Assembly: GCF_001423885.1 (NCBI RefSeq)
Contig: NZ_LMPP01000006.1
Location: forward strand, 62,001 to 126,000
DNA length: 64,000 bases
Direction of reading: 5' to 3'
Source of the DNA: Rathayibacter sp. Leaf185
GTDB taxonomy: Bacteria; Actinomycetota; Actinomycetes; Actinomycetales; Microbacteriaceae
The notes under the pieces were generated by a model. The model made no database searches. It saw nothing but the letters and a program-made list of their open reading frames with translations, and was not told the origin of the DNA. The stretch's first letter is position 1. Each line of letters begins with the position of its first letter. Made by a program: the position numbers and the translations under genes. Below are positions 16,346 through 24,562 of this stretch, piece by piece.

Positions 16346-18487
16346 GTGACACACGAGGCCCCTCCGTCCGACGCGGAGGAATTACCCACCGATCCGAACG
16401 AGCTCCGCACCGCGAAGCACTTCTTCATCGGTGAGCCGCTGCCGAGCGACAAGCTCGAGGGGCAGCTGCTGCAGAAGCGCCTCGCGCTCCCCATCTTCGC
16501 GAGCGACCCCCTCTCCTCCGTGGCCTACGCGCCGCAGGAGCTGCTGATGATCCTGCTGCTCGGCGGGCTCTCGTTCCTCACCTTCGCTCCCTGGGTCGCC
16601 GGCTGCGTCGTCGTCCTGCTCGTCGTGGTCGTCCTGAGCTACCGGCAGCTGATCAAGGCGTACCCGTCGGGAGGCGGTGACTACGAGGTCGCGCGCACCA
16701 ACATCGGCGAGACCGCGGGGCTGACCGTCGCCGCGGCGCTCCTCGTCGACTACGTCCTCACGGTGGCCGTGTCGGTCGCCTCCGGAGTCGACAACATCAT
16801 CTCGGCGGTGCCCGAGCTCGCCCCGCTCCGGGTCGAGCTGGCGATCCTCTTCGTGGTGCTCCTCGCCGCGGTGAACCTCCGCGGCGTCTCGGAGTCGAGC
16901 AAGGCCTTCGCCGTCCCCACCTACCTCTTCGTCGCGAGCGTCTTCGTGATGGTCGTCGTCGGACTCGCCCGCACCGCCTTCGGCGACACCCCGGTGTCCG
17001 AGTCGGCCGGCTTCACCGTCGAGGGCGAGCAGCTCACGCAGGCCGCGGTCGTCCTCCTCCTGCTGCGCTCGTTCGCGAGCGGATGCGCCGCCCTCACCGG
17101 AGTCGAGGCCATCTCGAACGGCGTCCCCGCCTTCCGCGTCCCCAAGGTCAAGAACGCGCAGCGCACGCTCGTCGCGATGGGCACGATCGCCATCACCCTC
17201 TTCGTCGGGCTCACCGCTCTCGCCCTGCTCTCGAACGTGCACTACGCCGAGCGGGCCTGCGATCTGGTCGGCTTCGCGAACTGCGAGACGACTCCGCAGC
17301 GCTCGGTGATCGCCCAGGTCGCCGCCGCCACCTTCGGCAACAACACGATCCTCTTCTTCGTGATCCAGGCCGCCACCGCCGCAGTGCTGCTGCTCGCCGC
17401 CAACACGGCCTTCAACGGCTTCCCGCTGCTGGGCTCGGTGCTCGCCCGCGACGGCTACGCACCCAAGTCGCTGAACACCCGCGGCGACCGCCTCATCTAC
17501 TCCAATGGAGTGATCATCCTGGCGCTCGTCGCCGCGATCATCCTGCTCGTCTACCAGGCGTCGCTGACCAGCCTGGTGCAGCTCTACATCATCGGCGTCT
17601 TCGTCTCCTTCACCCTGGGCCAGTCGGGCATGGTGAAGCACTGGATCCGGATGATCAAGAACGGGGAGGGCTCCCGCACCGTCTACACGAGCCTCGGCAT
17701 CAACCTCTTCGGCGCCACCCTCACCTTCGCCGTGCTCGTCGTCGTCACGATCACGAAGTTCACCCACGGGGCCTGGCTCGTCTACCTCGTGATGCCGATC
17801 CTCGGCTTCCTGATGGCGGGCGTGTACCGCTACTACCGCGATGTCGAGAAGGAGATCGAGGTCGACCCGACCACGACCTTCGGAGCCAACGGCGACCACG
17901 CGATCGTGCTCGTCGGCCGGATGAACAAGCCGACCCTCAAGGCGCTCGACTACGCGATCGCCGCGCGGCACGAGAGCCTGGAGGCGGTGCACTCCTCCAT
18001 CGACGACGCGCAGACCGCGCAGCTCAAGGCCGACTGGGCGAGCATGGACATCGAGGTGCCGCTGCGCTGCATCGCCTCGCCCTACCGCGACATCTCGTAC
18101 CCGCTGATCAAGTACATCAAGGCGCACCGCCTCGAGCACGGCTCCGAGATCATCACCGTCTACATGCCGCAGTACATCGTCGGGCACTGGTGGGAGACGC
18201 CCCTCCACAACCACAAGTCGCGGCGGATCCGCCAGAAGCTGCTGCTCGTGCACGGAGTGACGGTGGCGCTGGTGCCGTGGCTGCTCGACTCCTCCGAGGT
18301 GATCTACGGACGCCGCTCGCGCCCGATCCCCGGGCAGACGCGCCGCGGCGAGCCGATCCGCCCGGTGACGCGCCGCCCGATCCCGCCCGCCTCGGTGCTC
18401 CCCAAGGGTGCCGCGGGCGAGGGCGCACCGCGCAGGCCCGCGGAGCGGCCCTCGGCTGCCGCGCGCAATCGCGCCAAGCGCCGCTGA
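16346..18487 (+). CDS. APC-superfamily permease with cytoplasmic C-terminal domain
   Basis: A 713-aa protein. Residues about 50-480 form 12 hydrophobic helices of an APC-type permease (SDPLSSVAYAPQELL, AYPSGGGDYEVARTNIGETAGL, GVEAISNGVPAF). After them comes a ~230-aa cytoplasmic domain (HAIVLVGRMNKPTLKALDYA, EIITVYMPQYIVGHWWE) of the kind fused to KUP/APC-like potassium or amino-acid permeases in actinobacteria. Two GTG codons compete. GTG 16346 is chosen because TAGTGT, a good -10 box, ends 8 bp before it, which suggests a leaderless mRNA; GTG 16334 would lie inside that box. Substrate not determinable. Confidence 0.8.
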   Translation: MTHEAPPSDAEELPTDPNELRTAKHFFIGEPLPSDKLEGQLLQKRLALPIFASDPLSSVAYAPQELLMILLLGGLSFLTFAPWVAGCVVVLLVVVVLSYRQLIKAYPSGGGDYEVARTNIGETAGLTVAAALLVDYVLTVAVSVASGVDNIISAVPELAPLRVELAILFVVLLAAVNLRGVSESSKAFAVPTYLFVASVFVMVVVGLARTAFGDTPVSESAGFTVEGEQLTQAAVVLLLLRSFASGCAALTGVEAISNGVPAFRVPKVKNAQRTLVAMGTIAITLFVGLTALALLSNVHYAERACDLVGFANCETTPQRSVIAQVAAATFGNNTILFFVIQAATAAVLLLAANTAFNGFPLLGSVLARDGYAPKSLNTRGDRLIYSNGVIILALVAAIILLVYQASLTSLVQLYIIGVFVSFTLGQSGMVKHWIRMIKNGEGSRTVYTSLGINLFGATLTFAVLVVVTITKFTHGAWLVYLVMPILGFLMAGVYRYYRDVEKEIEVDPTTTFGANGDHAIVLVGRMNKPTLKALDYAIAARHESLEAVHSSIDDAQTAQLKADWASMDIEVPLRCIASPYRDISYPLIKYIKAHRLEHGSEIITVYMPQYIVGHWWETPLHNHKSRRIRQKLLLVHGVTVALVPWLLDSSEVIYGRRSRPIPGQTRRGEPIRPVTRRPIPPASVLPKGAAGEGAPRRPAERPSAAARNRAKRR

Positions 18488-18547
18488 CCGGGCAGCCGAC
18501 CGACGCCGCCCTCAGCGGGCAGAGCCGCTCGTCAGCGGGCAGAGGTA

Positions 18548-18577
18548 GAGGGCCCGCGGCTCAGCCTGCGGGCCCTC
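18548..18577 (+). terminator. Terminator hairpin after the APC permease
   Basis: GAGGGCCCGC (18548-18557) pairs with GCGGGCCCTC (18568-18577), 10-nt loop, followed by GATTTTCC-like sequence. It lies 60 bp after the permease stop. Confidence 0.75.
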
Positions 18578-18665
18578 GATTTCCCCTTGTGCCTTCCCCC
18601 GAAGGCGGCCCGCCCCAACGGGCCACCTCGACGGTATCGGCGGGCTATGCACCGCCGCATCCTCC

Positions 18666-19469
18666 TCACGACGGATCCGCGCCCACTTCTGGACGAGGCG
18701 CCGCCGGACGGGTCGCCGACGAGAAGCCGAGGCGCCACAGCACCGCCACGCCGACGATCGCCACGACGCTCCAGGTGACGACGAGGATCGCCGCGTCGAC
18801 GACGTACGAGCGGTACGCCTCCTCGAACGGGTCGAGGCCGGTGCCCGCGAGCACGACGCCGGCCGGCACGACCGCCGCCGCGAGCACGGCGGTCCAGGCG
18901 GCGAGACGGGCGGGCCCTCGCGCGTCGGTCCCGATCAGGTGCGGCTTCCGCGTGACGTACCAGACCGCCGCGCCGATCACGAGGCCGAGCAGCCCGAGCA
19001 CTCCACTCGCGTACTGCGCCCACTTGTAGGCGGGGAACGGGCCGATCTGCTCCAGGAGGAACGGCGCCGCCGCCACGAACGGACCACCCAGGTGCGTGAA
19101 GCCGTCCCACAGCACGTGACTCGCCGATCCGATCACGAGCCCCGCCGCCGCCAGGAGCAGCGCCGAGACCCACGCGCGCGCACCCCTCGGCCGCGGCGCG
19201 GGCGGGCGGAGGCGCACCCGCACGATCCAGGGGGCGAGGTCGCGCCAGGCCGGGGCGAGCAGCAGGTTCCACAGCACGAGGCAGACGGCGCCGAGGAGCA
19301 GGTCGACCGTCACGACGCCGAGGAGCGAGTGCGTCGACTCCCGCGCCCACCGCACCGGCAGGTAGAGCCCGATATCGGGAGTCATGGCGCCGACGGCCAC
19401 TGCGGCGGCAGGGATCCGCCCGTTCGAGAACGCCAGCGCGACGACGGCGTGGCTGGGGGTGAACGGCAT
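18666..19469 (-). CDS. DUF4184-family membrane protein
   Basis: A 267-aa protein beginning MPFTPSHAVVALAF at ATG 19469, the conserved N-terminus of the DUF4184 family (MPFTxSHxA). It has about six transmembrane segments, with conserved GAMTPDIGLYLP, STHSLLG and SASHVLWDGFTHLGG, whose His/Asp pattern resembles membrane metal-dependent hydrolases. The family has no established function. TACCGT lies 5 bp before the ATG on the minus strand, a possible leaderless promoter. The upstream start extensions lack such homology and were not used. Confidence 0.8.
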   Translation of the reverse strand: MPFTPSHAVVALAFSNGRIPAAAVAVGAMTPDIGLYLPVRWARESTHSLLGVVTVDLLLGAVCLVLWNLLLAPAWRDLAPWIVRVRLRPPAPRPRGARAWVSALLLAAAGLVIGSASHVLWDGFTHLGGPFVAAAPFLLEQIGPFPAYKWAQYASGVLGLLGLVIGAAVWYVTRKPHLIGTDARGPARLAAWTAVLAAAVVPAGVVLAGTGLDPFEEAYRSYVVDAAILVVTWSVVAIVGVAVLWRLGFSSATRPAAPRPEVGADPS

Positions 19470-19592
19470 AGTGCACGGTATCCCGGACACCCCGCCCGCG
19501 GTCGACCGATCGCGGGGAGCTCCGAGCGGCGCGACCGTAGAATCGCACGATGGTCCGGCCCCACCGGGCGGGGTGCGACGGATCGGAGCGGT

Positions 19593-20312
19593 GTGCGGAA
19601 GGCGTTCGCGATCCTCCGGCTCGCTCTCGCGGGCATCGGAGTCGTCGGGCTCGTCGCCGACTTCCTCTACACGCTCGGCTTCCGCGCCTTCCAGATCGAC
19701 AACTTCTTCGCGTACTTCACGACGCAGTCCAACATGGCCGGAGTCGTCGTGCTCGCCCTCTCGGGGCTCGCCACCCTCGCTCGCGAGCGCGAACCGCGCT
19801 GGCTGAGCGGCGTGCGCGCGCTGGTGCTGACCTACATCGTCGTCTCGGGGATCGTCTTCGGACTCATCGCGGTGGAGGCGAACAACCGCGGGGTGCGCGT
19901 CGACGTGCCCTGGTCGAGCGCGCTCCTGCACTTCGTCATCCCGACCCTGGCGGTCCTCGACTGGATCCTGGCCCCTGGCCGGCAGCCGGTCCGCTGGCGC
20001 GCCGCCCTCACCGTCCTCGGCTTCCCGGTCGTCTGGGGCGTCATCACGCTCGTCCGCGGGGCGCTGATCGGCTGGTACCCCTACTTCTTCCTCGATCCGG
20101 GGCAGGTCGACGGCCCCGTCGCCTTCGTGCTGTACGACGTGATCGTGCTCGGGCTCATCTCGGGCATCGCGGCGTTCGTCGTCGCGCTCAGCCGGGTGCG
20201 ACCGCTCGGTGCCCCCCGCGCGGCGGAGTGGCGGGGCCCGTTCGCGAGGCTGCGCGAGCTCGTCAGCCGGCGACGGTCGCGAACGGCTCCAGCGCCGTCT
20301 GCGCGACCGTGA
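19593..20312 (+). CDS. Pr6Pr family membrane protein
   Basis: A 239-aa protein with six predicted helices. Typical segments are YFTTQSNMAGVVVLAL, PWSSALLHFVIPTLAVLDW and GWYPYFFLDP, which match the actinobacterial Pr6Pr (FAR-17a/AIG1-like) family. No enzymatic function is established. The GTG start at 19593 follows GGAG by 4 bp, and TAGAAT at about 19538 is a likely -10 box giving a short leader. The last 50 bp overlap the 3' end of the convergent amine oxidase gene. Confidence 0.75.
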   Translation: MRKAFAILRLALAGIGVVGLVADFLYTLGFRAFQIDNFFAYFTTQSNMAGVVVLALSGLATLAREREPRWLSGVRALVLTYIVVSGIVFGLIAVEANNRGVRVDVPWSSALLHFVIPTLAVLDWILAPGRQPVRWRAALTVLGFPVVWGVITLVRGALIGWYPYFFLDPGQVDGPVAFVLYDVIVLGLISGIAAFVVALSRVRPLGAPRAAEWRGPFARLRELVSRRRSRTAPAPSARP

Positions 20313-21723
20313 GCAGCTCGTCGTCGCTCAGCGCCTGCAGCGACAGCGCCTGATCGGCCCCGAAGAGTCCGACGAGCACGGCCTCGCCGGTGACCGGCTG
20401 CAGGTTGACCCACTCGGTGATGCCCGCCTCCGAGCCCACGAGCGACCAGCGCGAGGCTGTCACCGCGTCGACGTCCCAGAACGGCTCGTCGAAGCGGAGC
20501 CAGAGCGACTCGACGACTCCGGAGCCCAGTGCCGCGATCGCCGCGCGGTGCGCGAACGGCAGGGCCGGGTCGAACGCGATCGCGTCGCTCTTGAGCACCC
20601 CGATCGGCACGGTGATCAGGACGCGGTCGGCCGTGAACGACTCCCCCGTCGCCAGGCGCACGCTCGCGCCGTCCTCGTCGTAGCCGATGCCGCTGACGGC
20701 GGCTCGGAGCGACACCTCGACATCCTCGAGCAGCGTCTCGACCAGGGGCGCGAGTCCGTTCGCGACGGTGCTGTCGGAGGCGTCGCTCACGTCCTCCGCG
20801 GTGGTCGCGGCGGAGGCGTCGCCCAGCCCGTACCAGGCCGACAGCTCGGCGGGCGCCGCCCCGGTGCGCAGCGCGGCGCCTCCGGCGAGGTAGGCGGCGA
20901 CCCGCTGCGCGTCGCCGTCACCGCTGCCCGGCTCGGCACTCGCCGGGTCGGGCGCGCCCGAGCCCGCGAACGCCTCGGCGAGCGGGAGGTCCTCGGGCTG
21001 CTCGGCGCCCCACTCGAGCGCGCGGGTGAGGGCCTCGGGGCCGGTCTCCTCGGCGTCGAGGTCGGCGCCGTCGGCGGTGACGGAGCGGACGGTCTCGAGA
21101 TCGATCGACGACAGGGCGATGCCCGCGTCGAGCACGCTCTCGCGCAGCGCCGGGCCGGCCTCGGTCAGCGCCCAGGCGCCGGAGTCGACCGCGATCGGCC
21201 AGTCGTCGGGCGTCGAGGTGGCGATGCGCCCGCCGACCCGGTCGCGCGCCTCGACCAGAGTCACGTCGTAGCCGGCGTCGAGGAGGCGGCGCGCGGCGAC
21301 CGCGCCGGCCAGACCCGCGCCGATGATCGCGATCCGCTCGCCGTCGTCGGCGATCGCGGCGATCTCGCCCGCCGCGCGCACACCCGAGTTCCACGCGCCC
21401 TGCAGTGTGGCCGGCGCCTCGGTGTCGGTGGCCTCGCCCGCGAAGAAGAGCCGGTCGAGCACGTTCTGCGCGAGGTCGTCGCGGTGCTCGGGGGTCGCTC
21501 CGACGGGGAGGAAGGAGGCGGAGCCGAGCGAGTACGCGTCGGTGCCCCAGGCGGAGCGGACGAAGGCCGCGGGGGTGGGGACGGCGGTCGTGCTCGGAGT
21601 GGGGACCGGCGCCTTCGTGACGGATCGGGTCGGCGTCGGACGCGGCGGCGTGCACCCCGCGAGGACCAGGACGCCGATGCCCGTGGCGGCTCCCGACAGG
21701 AAGGTGCGGCGTCCGATCGTCAT
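20263..21723 (-). CDS. Flavin amine oxidase-like lipoprotein with circularly permuted C-terminal motif
   Basis: A 486-aa exported protein. The N-terminus has twin arginines (GRRTFLSG) and a lipobox LAGC (Cys24), then a Pro/Thr linker. Residues 59-120 carry WGTDAYSLGSASFLPVGATP and RLFFAGEATD...LQGAWNSGVRAAGE, which in normal monoamine-oxidase-type enzymes is the C-terminal FAD-contacting segment. Only after it comes the Rossmann motif IIGAGLAGAVAARRL (133-147) with VEARDRVGGRI, and the chain stops at the point where the C-terminal motif should begin. So the order is permuted, not truncated. ATG 21723 is chosen because TAGGAT lies 7 bp upstream (leaderless). Predicted periplasmic-face amine or polyamine oxidase; substrate unknown. 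Confidence 0.85.
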   Translation of the reverse strand: MTIGRRTFLSGAATGIGVLVLAGCTPPRPTPTRSVTKAPVPTPSTTAVPTPAAFVRSAWGTDAYSLGSASFLPVGATPEHRDDLAQNVLDRLFFAGEATDTEAPATLQGAWNSGVRAAGEIAAIADDGERIAIIGAGLAGAVAARRLLDAGYDVTLVEARDRVGGRIATSTPDDWPIAVDSGAWALTEAGPALRESVLDAGIALSSIDLETVRSVTADGADLDAEETGPEALTRALEWGAEQPEDLPLAEAFAGSGAPDPASAEPGSGDGDAQRVAAYLAGGAALRTGAAPAELSAWYGLGDASAATTAEDVSDASDSTVANGLAPLVETLLEDVEVSLRAAVSGIGYDEDGASVRLATGESFTADRVLITVPIGVLKSDAIAFDPALPFAHRAAIAALGSGVVESLWLRFDEPFWDVDAVTASRWSLVGSEAGITEWVNLQPVTGEAVLVGLFGADQALSLQALSDDELLTVAQTALEPFATVAG

Positions 21724-21809
21724 CCCCGTCATCCTACGTTCTCGCGCTCGCCCCCGGGCCGATGGCAAGGCCGCGCGGATGCTCGGCCCGCAGTGGTAGG
21801 ACTAGGGGC

Positions 21810-22091
21810 ATGAGCAACGACATCCGCGAACTCTCCGAGGGCGAGAGCTATCTCGCCTTCTTCCAGGGCGGGCCGTTCGACGGCCAGACCGAGACCCGTG
21901 TCAGCACCGAGGGCGGCTACGAGAAGGAGGTCGACGTCTATGCGGCCGTCGACGGCCAGGAGACGCACCTGGTCTACACCTCCGTCGCCGCGAAGGAGGT
22001 CGGCGAGTCGGTCCACGTGACCTACACGCTCGACACCCCCGACTCCGATCCGATCGAGGACCCGGAGGACCGCGGAGGCGGATTCCAGTAG
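21810..22091 (+). CDS. Hypothetical protein (93 aa)
   Basis: A short acidic protein, MSNDIRELSEGESYLAFFQG, then GPFDGQTETRVS and a run of beta-strand-like segments ending in an Asp/Pro-rich tail. Charge and strand pattern suggest a small soluble cytoplasmic protein. No family is recognised. The ATG at 21810 is 7 bp after TAGGAC, a leaderless arrangement, and the gene is divergent from the amine oxidase, whose own promoter box lies only about 60 bp away. Confidence 0.65.
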   Translation: MSNDIRELSEGESYLAFFQGGPFDGQTETRVSTEGGYEKEVDVYAAVDGQETHLVYTSVAAKEVGESVHVTYTLDTPDSDPIEDPEDRGGGFQ

Positions 22092-22245
22092 CCCGCGCTC
22101 CCTCCTGAGATGCCGTTCCGGTCGCGTTCCGCGCGACCCGAGCGGCATCTCGTTCGTTCGCAGGCGGATATCGACCTCGCCGGTATGGTCAGCGCTAAAC
22201 TGACAGTTCCTCATCTGCGGTACCGCGACTCGACAGGGAGCCATC

Positions 22246-22779
22246 GTGACAGCGCACTCCTCATCGACGCCCCTGCGCGACTCCGCCGCTCGCGACTGGC
22301 TGCTGGCCCGCGGGGTGCTGGCCGGGCACGCCCCAGCCCTCACCCTCGTCCCGCAGGAGTGGACGACGCCCGGCGTGGTCCTCCGCCGCCTCTGGCTCAC
22401 CGCCGCGGAACTGCGACGCGCGGGATCGGATGCCGGGGCGACGCTGCTCGTTGTCCCGCTCGAGGGCGTCGTCACGTTCACGACGCAGGGCGGGGCGACC
22501 GCCGAGCTCGGGAGGGGCCGGCTCGCCGCGCTCCCCGCCTCCGCGACCCTCACGACCGCAGCGCCGAGCGCTCGCCTCGAGCTGCTGAGCCGCAGACCCG
22601 GCCCCGCCCCGGAGCCGGCCGTCCTCGCCTCCCCGGCGCTCCCGGTGCTCATCGCCACGGCCAACGCGATCCTCGACGGCCCGCGCGACCCCGACGAGCC
22701 GAGCCGTGCCGGGCTCGGCAGCGCTCTCGAGAGCCTCCTCACCGCGGTGCTGGCCGGCTCACCCCGTGACGGTTTGTGA
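22246..22779 (+). CDS. AraC-type cupin effector domain without a DNA-binding domain
   Basis: A 177-aa protein from GTG 22246. The sequence (LWLTAAELRRAG, LLVVPLEGVVTFTT, LPASATLTT, then GLGSALESLLTAVLAG) resembles the N-terminal cupin-like effector domain of AraC-family activators, including the helix that usually leads into the DNA-binding part. The chain ends there; no helix-turn-helix follows in any frame before the peroxiredoxin gene 83 bp on. It may be a decayed regulator or a stand-alone sensor. Function unknown. Confidence 0.6.
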   Translation: MTAHSSSTPLRDSAARDWLLARGVLAGHAPALTLVPQEWTTPGVVLRRLWLTAAELRRAGSDAGATLLVVPLEGVVTFTTQGGATAELGRGRLAALPASATLTTAAPSARLELLSRRPGPAPEPAVLASPALPVLIATANAILDGPRDPDEPSRAGLGSALESLLTAVLAGSPRDGL

Positions 22780-22862
22780 CCCTTCCCGGGGTGAATCGGA
22801 GGCGTCGCTCCTACGATCGCGCCGGGGACGGCCGATCGACGGCCGCCCGGACGGAGACGACG

Positions 22863-23531
22863 ATGCCCACCGAGCAGACCACCTCGACGATCGGCGCCCA
22901 GTCCGCCGAGTTCACCACCGGCTTCACCGAGACCATCGGCGACGAGCTCGCCGCGGTCTTCGCGGCCGAGCAGGCCGACCTGGTGTCCAGCGGAGTCCCC
23001 GACGGCGCCGTCTCGGTCGGCGACCGGCTGCCGAGCGCGACGGTCGTGACCGCCGGCGGCGAGACCGTCCACCTCGCCTCCGTCCTCGGCCGGGGAGCGG
23101 CGGTGCTCGTGTTCTACCGCGGCGCCTGGTGCCCGTACTGCAACCTCACCCTGCGCCACTACAACGCCACCCTCGCCCCCGAGCTCGCGGAGCGCGGCGT
23201 CACCCTGGTAGCCGTCAGCCCGCAGACGGCCGACGCCTCCGCATCGGTCGCGGACGGCGAGCTCGGCTTCACCGTCGTCACCGACCCGGGGAACGTGCTG
23301 GCGGCCGAGCTCGGCATCGTCACCGCCCCGAGCGAGGCCGCCATCGACGCGCACACCCGGCTCGGCTTCGCGGTCAAGGACTCCAACGCCGACGACACCG
23401 CCGCGATCCCGTTCCCGACGGTGCTGGTGCTCGACGAAGCCGGAGTCGTGCGGTTCGCCGACGTCCACGTCGACTACACGACGCGCACCGAGACCGAGGA
23501 GATCCTCGCCGCGGTCGACGCGATCGTGTAA
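22863..23531 (+). CDS. Peroxiredoxin-like (AhpC/TSA) protein
   Basis: A 222-aa thioredoxin-fold protein. The active site is FYRGAWCPYCNLTL, with Cys90 and Cys93 in a CxxC, which differs from the single peroxidatic Cys of typical AhpC and is common in the AhpC/TSA-like YPR-type group. An N-terminal helical extension (1-50) precedes the fold. It has a GGAG site 6 bp before the ATG. Likely role: thiol-dependent reduction of peroxides or disulfides in the cytoplasm. It is followed by a hairpin and then by an alpha/beta hydrolase of the haloperoxidase type, which hints at shared oxidative-stress use. Confidence 0.8.
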   Translation: MPTEQTTSTIGAQSAEFTTGFTETIGDELAAVFAAEQADLVSSGVPDGAVSVGDRLPSATVVTAGGETVHLASVLGRGAAVLVFYRGAWCPYCNLTLRHYNATLAPELAERGVTLVAVSPQTADASASVADGELGFTVVTDPGNVLAAELGIVTAPSEAAIDAHTRLGFAVKDSNADDTAAIPFPTVLVLDEAGVVRFADVHVDYTTRTETEEILAAVDAIV

Positions 23532-23539
23532 CCAGTCCG

Positions 23540-23570
23540 GGGAGGGGCTGTCAAGGGTCCCTCCCCTCCC
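23540..23570 (+). terminator. Terminator-like hairpin after the peroxiredoxin gene
   Basis: GGGAGGGG (23540-23547) pairs with CCCCTCCC (23563-23570) nine bases after the stop. Short stem, so moderate support. Confidence 0.5.
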
Positions 23571-23650
23571 AGCCTCCTCCCCATCCGCGCCGTCACGCTC
23601 CTTCGAACACACCATGACGCCGAGGCACGGCGCCGGAAGGAGCACGACTC

Positions 23651-24487
23651 ATGGCAGAGATCACCGCCCACCACGGACTCTTCAAGGACACCGACCTCCA
23701 CGTCGACGACACCGGCGGCTCGGGCCGTCCGATCGTCCTGATCCACGGCTGGCCCCTCTCGGGCGAGTCCTGGAGCGAGCAGGTCCCGGCCCTCACGGCC
23801 GCCGGATACCGCGTCGTCACCTACGACCGCCGCGGCTTCGGACGCAGCGACAAGCCGCTGACCGGCTACACCTACGACACCCTGACCGAGGATCTGCACA
23901 CGCTGCTCACCGAGCTCGACCTGCAGGACGTCACCCTCGTCGGCTTCTCGATGGGCGGCGGCGAGGTCGCCCGCTACTTCTCGAAGTACGGCGCCGAGCG
24001 TCTGCACAGCGTCGTCTTCGCCTCCGCGGTGCCGCCGTACCTGATGAAGACCGACGACAACCCGGAGGGCCCGCTCGAGAAGTCGGCGGCCGCCGAGATG
24101 ACGGCCGGCCTCACGAAGGACCAGGACGCCTTCTACGACCAGTTCACGACCGAGTTCTTCTCGGTCGACGGCGTCCTGAAGGTCACGGAGGCGCAGCGTC
24201 AGGACGCGCTCGCCCTTGCGAAGCAGTCGTCCAAGCACGCGGCGCTGGCCTGCATGACCGCGTTCGCGACCACCGACTTCCGTGAGGACCTGCCGAACGT
24301 CTCGGTCCCCGCGCTGGTCATCCACGGCGACGGCGACGGCACCGTGCCGTTCGAGGGCTCCGGTGCACGCACGCACGCCGCGATCCCCGGCTCCGAGCTG
24401 TACGTCGTCGCGGGCGCCCCGCACGGCGTCAACGTGAGCCACGCGGAGGAGTGGAACCGGGTCGTCCTCGAGTTCCTCGCCGAGTAG
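23651..24487 (+). CDS. Alpha/beta hydrolase, non-haem haloperoxidase-like
   Basis: A 278-aa alpha/beta hydrolase. The nucleophile Ser100 lies in VGFSMGGGEVARY, the acid is in HGDGDGTVP (Asp227/229), and the base is His258 in AGAPHGVNVSH. The oxyanion region is HGWPLSGESW. YDRRGFGRSDKP matches the bacterial chloroperoxidase/perhydrolase (non-haem haloperoxidase) group, in which halogenation is a side activity of a perhydrolase or esterase. GGAAGGAG precedes the ATG. It is monocistronic, between two hairpins. Confidence 0.85.
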   Translation: MAEITAHHGLFKDTDLHVDDTGGSGRPIVLIHGWPLSGESWSEQVPALTAAGYRVVTYDRRGFGRSDKPLTGYTYDTLTEDLHTLLTELDLQDVTLVGFSMGGGEVARYFSKYGAERLHSVVFASAVPPYLMKTDDNPEGPLEKSAAAEMTAGLTKDQDAFYDQFTTEFFSVDGVLKVTEAQRQDALALAKQSSKHAALACMTAFATTDFREDLPNVSVPALVIHGDGDGTVPFEGSGARTHAAIPGSELYVVAGAPHGVNVSHAEEWNRVVLEFLAE

Positions 24488-24499
24488 AGCGCCACGGCC

Positions 24500-24537
24500 C
24501 GGAGGGGGCGCTCCGCTGCGGCGGGGCGCCCCCTCCG
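24500..24537. terminator. Bidirectional terminator between convergent genes
   Basis: GGAGGGGGCGC (24501-24511) pairs perfectly with GCGCCCCCTCC (24526-24536), with a closing C-G pair outside. It lies 13 bp after the hydrolase stop and 26 bp before the end of the convergent ABC operon. Confidence 0.75.
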
Positions 24538-24562
24538 TCGTCCCCGCTGGCGGACGCCGGCG

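Noticed and set aside
19470-19931. N-terminal extension of the DUF4184 gene on the minus strand
   Set aside because: The family begins MPFTPSHA at 19469, and the extension is the antisense of the Pr6Pr gene.
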